In this document: piece by piece, positions 1-8,729 of the stretch
Layout of the letters: every line of letters begins with the position of its first letter
Position numbering within the stretch: position 1 is the first letter of the stretch
Assembly (NCBI GenBank): GCA_016201645.1
Contig: JACQCL010000007.1
Location: 1-12,033 of the forward strand
Direction: 5' to 3'
DNA from: Candidatus Rokuibacteriota bacterium
GTDB lineage: Bacteria > Methylomirabilota > Methylomirabilia > Rokubacteriales > CSP1-6
Length of the DNA: 12,033 nucleotides
The notes under the pieces: generated by a model
Seen by the model: the letters and a program-made list of their open reading frames with translations, nothing else
Told to the model about the DNA's origin: nothing
Databases searched by the model: none
Made by a program: the position numbers and the translations under genes

Positions 1-6
1 CCACTC

Positions 7-36
7 CGAAGGACGAGAGCAACTCTCTCGTCTTCG
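7..36. terminator. Hairpin beyond the substrate-binding gene, possible terminator
   Basis: Seen in the sequence: an inverted repeat with arms at about 7-19 and 25-36, joined by the 5-base loop caact. The inner seven pairs (acgagag with ctctcgt) are perfect, and five more pairs form if one G at position 11 is bulged. It lies about 70 bases beyond the leftward stop codon at 108. No T-run follows on either strand, so it is not a classical intrinsic terminator. It could end the leftward unit or protect its 3' end. The rest of 1-107 shows no gene that I can support. Confidence 0.35.
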
Positions 37-107
37 CGCAGGAGGATCAGCCGGGGCGGTAGAAAAGCCTTACCTCAGCCATCCTGGTTCACCCTTGCCG
101 AGCGGAG

Positions 108-1094
108 TTACTGGATCACCTGGTCCGCCCGCATGAGGACGGACCGTGGAATTGTCAGGCCGAGGGCAGTGGCGGTTTTGAGATTAATGACCAGCTCGAA
201 CTTCGTAGCCTGTTCTACGGGCAGGTCTGCGGGCTTGGCTCCTTTGAGAATCTGGTCGACGTAGGCGGCGACGCGCCGGGCCAAGTCACTCACGCTAGGT
301 TCGCAGGCCATGAGGCCTCCGGCCTCCACGAATGCCCTGGCCCCGTACATTGATGGCAGTCGGCTCCTTGCGGCGAATTCCACAATCCTTGTACCCTGGG
401 CAAGGGTCAGAGGGTCCGGTACCGTGATGAGAGCGCCCCAGTCCAACTGGGCCAGGACGAGAAATGCGTTGTCAAGATCCTGGGGAGTCCGCACCTCAAA
501 GGATTTGAGGGTGACACCCAGTGCCCGTGCCGCGACCTGAGTCTGTCTCCATTCCCGGGCGGCGGCCGGGTCGTCGGGATTCCACAGGACGGCTACTTGG
601 GACAGCTCGGGAAGAACCTCCTTGAGCCGCTCCAGCCGTTTCTCCCCTAAGTTCGAGGTCGCCAGAAACACCCCTGTCACGTTCCCACTCGGCTTGGCGA
701 GGCTTGCAACAAACCCCGCTTCAACCGGATCGGAAACGGATACCATGACGATCGGAATGTTTTTGGTCGCTTGCTTCGCAGCTTGAACCGCCTCCGCCCC
801 TACCGCAATGATGACCGACACCCTTAAGCGGACCAAATCTGCAGCAACCGTGGAGAGGATGGCTCTGTCGTTAGCACAGGTGTCCACTACGTAGCCGAGG
901 TGGCCCACCTCCCGCAACGCTCGCCGTAATGTCTCCGGAAGCGGTAAGAGTTCAGACCAACCAGGGCGGTGGCAGGGGAAGTAGAGAGAACCTATCGAGG
1001 AGGCCTGTCCTGCCTGTTGTGCCTCGGCAAGGAGCGGCACGAAGAGGCTCCCGAGGGTGAGCACGACGATGAGAACGGCTAGTCCGAGCCTCAT
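108..1094 (-). CDS. ABC transporter substrate-binding protein (ABC_sub_bind family), orphan
   Basis: A 328-aa secreted periplasmic binding protein of the ABC_sub_bind (PF04392, TrpX-like) family, which delivers small organic solutes or amino acids to ABC importers; the ligand cannot be read from sequence. I place the start at the ATG at 1094, because it opens a clean signal peptide (MRLG, hydrophobic core to about residue 22, probable cleavage after A-E-A at 25) and lies 7 bp after the stop of the upstream gene; a longer reading to 1196 would overlap that gene. Family hallmarks are V-x-A-K-Q-A-T-K-x-I-P-I-V-M, the following S-D-P-V-E-A-G-F-V-A-S-L, S-G-N-V-T-G, and the C-terminal stretch K-T-A-T-A-L-G-L-T-I-P ending R-A-D-Q-V-I-Q. 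No permease or ATPase gene is adjacent, as is common for this family. Three cysteines in the mature part could allow a disulfide. Its third codon positions look less GC-rich than in the central block. Confidence 0.9.
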   Translation of the reverse strand: MRLGLAVLIVVLTLGSLFVPLLAEAQQAGQASSIGSLYFPCHRPGWSELLPLPETLRRALREVGHLGYVVDTCANDRAILSTVAADLVRLRVSVIIAVGAEAVQAAKQATKNIPIVMVSVSDPVEAGFVASLAKPSGNVTGVFLATSNLGEKRLERLKEVLPELSQVAVLWNPDDPAAAREWRQTQVAARALGVTLKSFEVRTPQDLDNAFLVLAQLDWGALITVPDPLTLAQGTRIVEFAARSRLPSMYGARAFVEAGGLMACEPSVSDLARRVAAYVDQILKGAKPADLPVEQATKFELVINLKTATALGLTIPRSVLMRADQVIQ

Positions 1095-1101
1095 GGTCAG
1101 C

Positions 1102-1440
1102 TCAGCCTGCGCGGCGGTCCTTTGGCTGGCGACCGGTGCCCTTCTTGGTCTCGCCCCGTCGAGTTCCGGCGGCATACACCGCCAGGAAGCGGCCATTAGG
1201 CAACCGTCCCACCCGCTTCTCGCCGGTCAAGTCCAACATGCTCTCAAGAAGACTCGCCACGTATTGGCTGCAACCTCGCCCTTTGGCAAGACCATTCTTC
1301 TCCAGATACGCCAAGAACTCGTCAGGGGTCGCTCCTTCCTCTGTGAACGCCTTGTACAGATGCGTCCACGCTTGCAGCTTGAGGGCCGACGGGTCGGCTT
1401 TGTGCGCCCCACGAAACAGCGTGCACTCAGAGGTTGCCAT
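1102..1440 (-). CDS. Hypothetical protein, 112 aa, upstream of the substrate-binding gene
   Basis: I do not recognise this family. The product has no signal peptide or membrane segment, so it is probably cytoplasmic. The first 80 residues look like a compact helical fold: an amphipathic stretch L-Q-A-W-T-H-L-Y-K-A-F, then P-D-E-F-L-A-Y-L-E-K, then S-Q-Y-V-A-S-L-L-E-S-M-L-D-L, then a short R-L-P-N-G-R-F-L-A-V-Y segment. The last 20 residues are basic and probably disordered. The ATG at 1440 is preceded by aaaggaag with about 8 bases of spacing, a good ribosome binding site. The stop lies 7 bp before the binding-protein start, so the two are very likely co-transcribed, although a shared function is only inferred. 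Small rightward frames over the same bases lack comparable signals and look like shadows. Confidence 0.65.
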   Translation of the reverse strand: MATSECTLFRGAHKADPSALKLQAWTHLYKAFTEEGATPDEFLAYLEKNGLAKGRGCSQYVASLLESMLDLTGEKRVGRLPNGRFLAVYAAGTRRGETKKGTGRQPKDRRAG

Positions 1441-1464
1441 AGTCAGCGCTTCCTTTACATCGTC

Positions 1465-1480
1465 GCACCCGCGAGGGTGC
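1465..1480 (-). other. Short perfect hairpin in the leftward leader
   Basis: gcaccc and gggtgc form a perfect 6-bp stem around a 4-base loop, gcga on the plus strand and tcgc on the minus strand. It lies 25 bases upstream of the leftward 112-aa gene, inside the leader expected from the candidate promoter at 1572-1601. It could affect message stability or translation, or be a small protein-binding dyad. With GC-rich bases a 6-bp stem can arise by chance. Confidence 0.3.
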
Positions 1481-1571
1481 CGTTGAATTCTGCGTGACCG
1501 GCCGATGCAGCGTACCGCCAGTCGCTTTCAACCCCAGCATAGCACCCTCCTCGGCCCTGGCAGGTGCCGGT

Positions 1572-1601
1572 AGCCTAGCCCGAGGCCCTGAAAGGGGTCA
1601 A
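1572..1601 (-). promoter_or_regulatory. Candidate sigma-70-like promoter for the leftward two-gene unit
   Basis: Read on the minus strand, TTGACC (1601-1596, 5 of 6 to consensus) is followed after 18 bp by TAGGCT (1577-1572, 3 of 6). Transcription would begin near 1565 and give a leader of about 125 bases before the start at 1440. The -10 is weak, so the call is tentative. Its -35 box lies only 7 bp from the -35 box of the dodecin promoter facing the other way. Confidence 0.35.
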
Positions 1602-1608
1602 CACCGCC

Positions 1609-1637
1609 TTGACACCCGCCAGACGGGGGCATAGAGT
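1609..1637 (+). promoter_or_regulatory. Sigma-70-type promoter of the dodecin gene
   Basis: A perfect -35 box TTGACA (1609-1614) is followed after exactly 17 bp by TAGAGT (1632-1637, 4 of 6 to TATAAT). Transcription would start near 1644 and give a leader of about 52 bases carrying the strong ribosome binding site. This is the best-matching promoter in the window and fits a constitutively and strongly expressed small protein. Confidence 0.65.
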
Positions 1638-1680
1638 CCTGCCACAGCGTTCCTGGGGCTTCGGGTGCGTAGCGCGCCAA

Positions 1681-1688
1681 AAAGGAGG
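1681..1688 (+). promoter_or_regulatory. Strong Shine-Dalgarno site of the dodecin gene
   Basis: aaaggagg, an almost full match to the anti-Shine-Dalgarno sequence, sits 7 bases before the ATG at 1696. It fixes the start there rather than at the in-frame upstream codon at 1609, which would add 29 residues unlike any dodecin and would overlap the promoter. Confidence 0.8.
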
Positions 1689-1695
1689 AAGACGT

Positions 1696-1899
1696 ATGGC
1701 AGTCGCTCGGGTGACCAAGATCATCGGTTCGTCGCCAAAAGGGTGGCAGGCAGCGGTCCAAGAGGCCTTGAGGCGAGCCAACAAGACCCTGCGTAACCTC
1801 ACCGGCATCCATGTCCTGGAGCAGAAGGCCCGCATCGAGAAGGGGAAGATCACGGAATACCGGGCGACCGTCGAGGTGACCTTTATCCTGGAAGATTAG
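1696..1899 (+). CDS. Dodecin-family protein, 67 aa, with altered flavin pocket
   Basis: Dodecins are 65-75-aa proteins that assemble into hollow dodecamers and usually store or buffer flavins in the cytosol. The match is clear over the whole length: the N-terminal strand with V-x-K-I-I-G-S-S-P, the helix with W-Q-A-A-V-Q-E-A-L, the K-T-L-R-N-L turn near residue 33, and two final strands with G-K-I-T-E-Y and V-E-V-T-F. Aligned by eye with Halobacterium dodecin, the flavin-stacking Trp36 falls on Gly37 and the flavin-contacting Gln55 falls on Arg56. Canonical flavin binding is therefore doubtful, and the protein may belong to a dodecin-like branch with another ligand. It is a single-gene unit with its own promoter, ribosome binding site and downstream hairpin. 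The family assignment is firm; the ligand is unknown. Confidence 0.9.
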   Translation: MAVARVTKIIGSSPKGWQAAVQEALRRANKTLRNLTGIHVLEQKARIEKGKITEYRATVEVTFILED

Positions 1900-1927
1900 C
1901 TTCCCTCCGGCGACTACTCCCATCCAC

Positions 1928-1967
1928 ACACCGGCGGGCGTCGGGGCACCCTCGACGCCCGTGGTGT
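1928..1967 (+). terminator. Strong hairpin terminator after the dodecin gene
   Basis: A 9-bp perfect stem (1935-1943 with 1953-1961, cgggcgtcg with cgacgcccg) is extended inward by three pairs to a 3-base loop, and outward, past a small internal bulge, by acacc/ggtgt (1928-1932 with 1963-1967). It starts 29 bases after the dodecin stop. Only ttt follows, so the U-tract is poor, as in many GC-rich genomes. It should separate the dodecin message from the next rightward gene. Confidence 0.6.
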
Positions 1968-2040
1968 TTATGCTGGGCGCTTTCGTTTCTTGGGGAACCA
2001 CTGGCTTGTGTATTAGCCTGGACTGGAAGGGAGAGTGCGA

Positions 2041-2319
2041 GTGCCGGAGGACGCCTTAACCCCAACTGGCGAGGTCACCCGGGACTGGTGCCCGAAGTGT
2101 GAGCCGAAGGTAGACCCTCTGAGGGCCCTGGTCGTGGTCCGGTGGTGCGCCCTTCACTGGAAAGACCCGACCGGGCCGGACGATGCTGCCCTCCAGGAAC
2201 AGCTGACCTATGTCTCAATGCGGACCTGTGATGCGGACACGGACGCAGCCACCCAGCGGGCGTGGGCTGAGTTTCTTCGTCGGAAAAGCAAGCGACCGCG
2301 GCGGAAAGCATCGCCTTGA
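2041..2319 (+). CDS. Hypothetical small CxxC protein, 92 aa
   Basis: I do not recognise a named family. The protein has a W-C-P-K-C knuckle near residue 17, a W-C-A-L-H-W motif about 20 residues later and a third cysteine (R-T-C-D) further on. The Cys and His spacing would suit a zinc or other metal site, but this is inference. The C-terminus is very basic (R-R-K-S-K-R-P-R-R-K), which could bind nucleic acid or acidic partners. There is no signal peptide or membrane segment. I chose the GTG at 2041 because gaaggga ends 8 bases before it; the in-frame GTG at 2035 is only 2 bases from that site. A weak TATTAG (2011-2016) may be a -10 box. It runs toward the leftward hydrolase gene, with 13 bp between the stops and no room for a separate terminator. 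Confidence 0.6.
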   Translation: MPEDALTPTGEVTRDWCPKCEPKVDPLRALVVVRWCALHWKDPTGPDDAALQEQLTYVSMRTCDADTDAATQRAWAEFLRRKSKRPRRKASP

Positions 2320-2332
2320 CCCATGACCCGAG

Positions 2333-3730
2333 CTACTCGAGCAATCTCTCGCCCCGGATCGCTGTCGGGACGGGGAATCGCTGGTCGTCACAGAAGGCGG
2401 GGTCGCGAAAGGCGGGGGTGTCCACGCTGCACAAAATGCGCGTGAGAAACGGCGGGTCGTCAAACTCCCCGTGGGCTCTCGGGACGTTCTTCCCTTCGTC
2501 CGGCATCCGATAGACCGTCACTGGAGGATCAGGCGTCCGGCGCCGGTAGTACTCCAGATAGCCCTTGTAGCGTCCCATGCGCATGGCGCCGAGTGTCGTC
2601 ACCGGCTCGAAGAAGCTGTCGATCCAGACGAGCAGCGTGCCCCGCGGGAGCAGGCCGGAGGGATCCCGTTCCCGGGCCTCATCGCGCCGGCTCAGCGTGA
2701 AGAGCCAGAACTTCGCGTCGTCGTGCGACTTGAGGTAGGGTCCCACGAACCCTTCGATCTCTTCGATGCTCGACGCCGGAGCCAGGTAGACGACGTGTTT
2801 GACGCGGAACGCGGGATGCGCCGCCAGGAGACGGTTGAGGACGAGGGCGCCCATGCTGTGTCCGACCACCGTGATCTCCACCGGTCCCCGCCTCACGCCG
2901 CAGTTTCCCGTTGCGATGTTCCACTCAGGCCCGCCACTGGGCCCAGTCCCCAGTCGCGCAGCCAGCTGGTTGACGAGCGTGCGCGCTGCCCCCTCCGGGG
3001 CCCGGGCCGGGTTGTCGTCGAGCCGGCTCGCGACCAGCAAGTCCGCCCGCCGCTTCATGATCTGCCACGCGGACGTTCCGAAGGCCCTGAGGATCGGGGT
3101 CATGAAGCCCCGGACCGGCAACATGATCAGGCTCTCGGTCCATTCGGGAGGGCCGGGGGACATTTCCTCGAAATTCCGGGTGTTCGCCCACCACGCGGTG
3201 GGCGTGTTAAACACACTTTCTGAAAGACGCCCCGCCAGGACGAAGGACGCCGTCGGGAGGCCCGCCCACCACGGTTGCCGCGTCCCGAACCGAATAAAGA
3301 CGAGGTCGTCGAGGATCGAGTCGCCAAGCGCGGAGTTCCAGTTCACGAAGATCGGGTAGTACTGGGTGCGGGAAAAGAGGGGCGTCCCGGAGTCCTCGGT
3401 CCCCAGCATGAGTTGCCTCATACGGTCGAAGTCGGTCGCGTAGCCGTTCAGGCCCCCGTGGACGAAGAGCAGAATCCGTAGCGGCTGCCTCTGCTGCCAG
3501 AGGCCGCACGCGCGACCGTCGATCCCGGCGAGGATCTTGTCGTTGATGTAGGTTTGATACTCCTCGGGGCGAATCGCCGTGCGCCTGTGTGAGATCGGCC
3601 ACCCGTCCTCGTGGGCGAGAATGTAGTGGCCGGCGAGCCGGTCGTCTTTTTCCGTGAGCGTGAACGTGGCCGTCGCGCACCCCGAAGCGACGAGGCCAAG
3701 GAAGAGGACCGCCGCCCAGACACGCGTCAC
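2333..3730 (-). CDS. Predicted lipoprotein alpha/beta-hydrolase, 465 aa
   Basis: A lipid-anchored serine hydrolase of the alpha/beta fold, substrate unknown. The GTG start at 3730 is 1 bp after the preceding stop and opens a lipoprotein signal ending V-A-S-G-C, with the anchor cysteine at residue 18. An upstream extension to 3925 is in frame, but it is arginine- and serine-rich, overlaps the preceding gene, and is a shadow. Fold landmarks are the strand plus H-G-G-L-N at 91-95, the nucleophile elbow G-H-S-M-G at 290-294 (Ser292), a strand ending S-R-R-D-E that could supply the acid (Asp350), and A-H-G-E-F-D near the C-terminus with a probable catalytic His420. The roughly 195 residues between the first strand and the nucleophile form an unusually long lid-like insertion. 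It is the last gene of the leftward block. An esterase or lipase acting at the envelope is likely, and a thioesterase is possible given its acyl-CoA enzyme neighbour. Confidence 0.75.
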   Translation of the reverse strand: MTRVWAAVLFLGLVASGCATATFTLTEKDDRLAGHYILAHEDGWPISHRRTAIRPEEYQTYINDKILAGIDGRACGLWQQRQPLRILLFVHGGLNGYATDFDRMRQLMLGTEDSGTPLFSRTQYYPIFVNWNSALGDSILDDLVFIRFGTRQPWWAGLPTASFVLAGRLSESVFNTPTAWWANTRNFEEMSPGPPEWTESLIMLPVRGFMTPILRAFGTSAWQIMKRRADLLVASRLDDNPARAPEGAARTLVNQLAARLGTGPSGGPEWNIATGNCGVRRGPVEITVVGHSMGALVLNRLLAAHPAFRVKHVVYLAPASSIEEIEGFVGPYLKSHDDAKFWLFTLSRRDEARERDPSGLLPRGTLLVWIDSFFEPVTTLGAMRMGRYKGYLEYYRRRTPDPPVTVYRMPDEGKNVPRAHGEFDDPPFLTRILCSVDTPAFRDPAFCDDQRFPVPTAIRGERLLE

Positions 3731-3731
3731 C

Positions 3732-4520
3732 CTAGCGGCCCGTGAAGGTCGGGGGCTTCTTCTGGACGAAGGCGGTGACGCCGGTCTTGAAGTCCTCGGT
3801 CTTGCCGGCGGACGCGATCGACTGAGCCTCCAGCTCCATCTGGGTCTCGAGACTCTCGTGGCTCCCCTGGTGGAAGAGGAGCTTGGCGCCGCCGAAAGCG
3901 AGCGTCGGGCCCTGGGCCAGCTCACGCGCGAATGCCGCCAGAGCCTGGGGAAACTCGGCGTCAGGGATCACCCGGTTCACCAGGCCCCAGTCGAGCGCCT
4001 CCCGGGCGCTGAGGACGCGGTTGGTGAAGTGAAGCTCGAGGGCACGGCGGAGGCCGCAGAGCCGCGGCAAGAAGTAGGAGGAGGAACCGTCTGGCGTGGC
4101 GGCAATCTTCGAGTACGCCATCGTGAATTTCGCTGACTCGGCCGCGACGACGAGGTCACCGGAGAGCGCCAGGCTCATTCCCCCGCCCGCCGCGATGCCG
4201 TTGACGCCCATCACCACCGGCTTGGGACTCCGCACCAGCCGCGACACCACGCCGTGCAGGTAAGTCGTGAGCTCCTTGAGGAGGACGCCGACCGTTGGCA
4301 GGTTGTCGGCGAAGTCTTTCACGTCGCCCCCCGCGCAGAACGCCTTCCCCGCCCCCGTGACGACCACGCAGCGCACGGCCCGGTCTTCGTCCACCTGGAG
4401 CACGGCCTGGAAGAGCTCGCGGGCCATCTGGAGGGTCAGGGCGTTATAGGCGTCGGGGCGATTGAGCGTGATCGAGGCAACGGCATCTCTCACGTCGAGA
4501 AGCAGCGTCTGGTAGGCCAT
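3732..4520 (-). CDS. Enoyl-CoA hydratase/isomerase family protein (PaaG-like), 262 aa
   Basis: A crotonase-fold enzyme acting on acyl-CoA thioesters, of normal family length. The start is the ATG at 4520, preceded by ggagg at 4 bases; a longer reading upstream overlaps the pyk end. The oxyanion-hole motifs are clear: A-F-C-A-G-G-D at 60-66 and N-G-I-A-A-G-G-G at 107-114. By hand alignment, the two catalytic glutamates of mitochondrial enoyl-CoA hydratase (Glu144 and Glu164) are replaced here by Ser116 and by a residue in the Y-S-K-I segment (136-139), while the Asp of T-P-D-G (Asp144) is kept. This pattern is like PaaG-type isomerases, so double-bond isomerisation or another crotonase reaction is more likely than simple hydration. 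It lies 10 bp after pyk and 1 bp before the lipoprotein gene, within one transcript. The family is firm; the reaction is uncertain. Confidence 0.88.
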   Translation of the reverse strand: MAYQTLLLDVRDAVASITLNRPDAYNALTLQMARELFQAVLQVDEDRAVRCVVVTGAGKAFCAGGDVKDFADNLPTVGVLLKELTTYLHGVVSRLVRSPKPVVMGVNGIAAGGGMSLALSGDLVVAAESAKFTMAYSKIAATPDGSSSYFLPRLCGLRRALELHFTNRVLSAREALDWGLVNRVIPDAEFPQALAAFARELAQGPTLAFGGAKLLFHQGSHESLETQMELEAQSIASAGKTEDFKTGVTAFVQKKPPTFTGR

Positions 4521-4530
4521 GGTGCCTCCG

Positions 4531-5948
4531 TTAGCGGCGTTGGCCGACGCGATGGAGCTTGAGCAAGTTGGTCGTCCCCGTAACCCACATGGGCGCCCCC
4601 GACACGATGACGAGGACATCGTTGACGCGAACCGATCCGTCACCCAAGAGCGTGCCCTCCACCTCCTCCACCATCTCGTCGGTGGTCTCCACCTTCCGGA
4701 CGAGCCGGGAGGAGACGCCCCAGCAGAGCGCGAGCCGCCGCTGAACCTCCGGGTGCGGGGTGAGCGCGATGATCGGCACCTCGGGGCGCTCGTGCGAGAT
4801 GAAGCGGGCGGTGGACCCCGACTGGGTGAACGCCACGATGGCCTTCACCTTCAGGCTGTGGGCGGCGTGGCAGGCGGCGTCGGCAATCGCTTCGGCGAAG
4901 CCGGAGACCTCCGCGCGGCGGCGCTCGACGCGCGGCAGCGTCACCGATTGCTCGGTCCGCTCGGCGATCCGGGCCATCATTTCCACGGCGTCCACCGGAT
5001 GCTGACCCGTCGCGCTCTCCGCCGAGAGCATGATCGCGTCCGTCCCGTCGAAGATGGCGGTGGCGACGTCGGACACCTCCGCCCGGGTCGGCCGGACGTG
5101 CTCCACCATGGACTCCAGCATCTGGGTGGCCACGATCACCGGTATCTTGGCCGCTCGCGCCTGCCGGATCACCGCCTTCTGGATCACCGGCACCTCCTCG
5201 AGGGGCACCTCCACGCCGAGATCGCCCCGCGCCACCATCACGGCATCCACGAGCGCCAGGATCCCCTCAAGGTTCGTGACGGCCTCCGCCCGCTCGATCT
5301 TGGCGACCAGCGGGACTTGAGCGCCCAACTCGTGGAGGACCTTCTTCACCTCCTGGACATCCGCCGCGGACCGGACAAAGGAGATCGCCACGTAATCCAC
5401 GCCGAGGTTGAGCCCGAACTCGAGGTCCTCTCGGTCCTTGGCAGTCACGCACGAAGACGGGCGATAGACCCGCGGCAGGGAGATCCCCTTGTGATCATCC
5501 ACGCGTCCACCGGCCGTCACGTGGCACCGCACCTCGCCTCCCTCCACGGCCTCGACCCTCAACTGGACCAGCCCGTCATCCATCCACACCTGGTCGCCCG
5601 GCCTGAGCGCCGACAGGAGCTCGGGCTGGCTGATCGTGGCCCGATCGTGGGTGCCGAGGACCGGTTGAGCGGTGAGGGTAAAGGATTCGCCCGTCTTGAG
5701 CCACACGCTGCCCCCGACAAAGCGATCGAGCCTCACCTTGGGTCCTTGAAGGTCCTGCAAAATCGCAACCGGTTTCCCCCATCGCGCCTGGCCCTCGCGG
5801 ATCCGCTGGACCACCTGAGCGTGCCAGGGGTGGTCGCCGTGCGAGAAATTAAGGCGAGCCACGTCCATGCCCGCGGCAACGAGCCGGTCGAGGACGTCCG
5901 GCGACGCGCTCGACGGCCCGATGGTGCAGACGATCTTCGTGCGCCGCA

Positions 5949-5949
<1 letters not shown>
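4531..5949 (-). CDS. pyk: Pyruvate kinase
   Basis: Pyruvate kinase (phosphoenolpyruvate + ADP to pyruvate + ATP), the last step of glycolysis, 472 aa and complete. Visible landmarks are the N-terminal R-R-T-K-I-V-C-T-I-G-P, R-L-N-F-S-H-G at 32-38 (nucleotide and substrate contacts), D-D-G-L in the B domain near 125, V-A-K-I-E at 215-219 (catalytic Lys217 and metal-binding Glu219), A-R-G-D-L-G at 240-245, A-T-Q-M-L-E-S-M, and the C-terminal domain with F-T-Q-S-G-S-T-A. The segment D-L-Q-G-P-K-V-R-L (66-74) has Leu, Gln, Lys and Leu at the positions that separate K+-independent from K+-dependent pyruvate kinases. Its ATG overlaps the uvrA stop by one base (tgatg), and no good ribosome binding site precedes it, so translation is probably coupled to uvrA. 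The 489-codon frame opposite it is a GC-codon shadow. Confidence 0.97.
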
Positions 5950-8720
<2,771 letters not shown>

Positions 8721-8729
8721 AGCGATATC

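Noticed and set aside
1528..2001. 157-codon leftward frame opposite the dodecin gene
   Set aside because: It overlaps the dodecin gene, its promoter and its terminator, and the product has no recognisable pattern.
2320..2332. Bidirectional terminator between the convergent genes
   Set aside because: The 13-bp gap holds no inverted repeat or T-run.
2471..3223. 250-codon rightward frame opposite the lipoprotein hydrolase
   Set aside because: The leftward frame has a lipobox, nucleophile elbow and triad; this one has no features.
3731..3925. N-terminal extension of the lipoprotein hydrolase
   Set aside because: It is Arg/Ser/Pro-rich, lies wholly within the crotonase gene and would hide the lipoprotein signal; the GTG at 3730 fits better.
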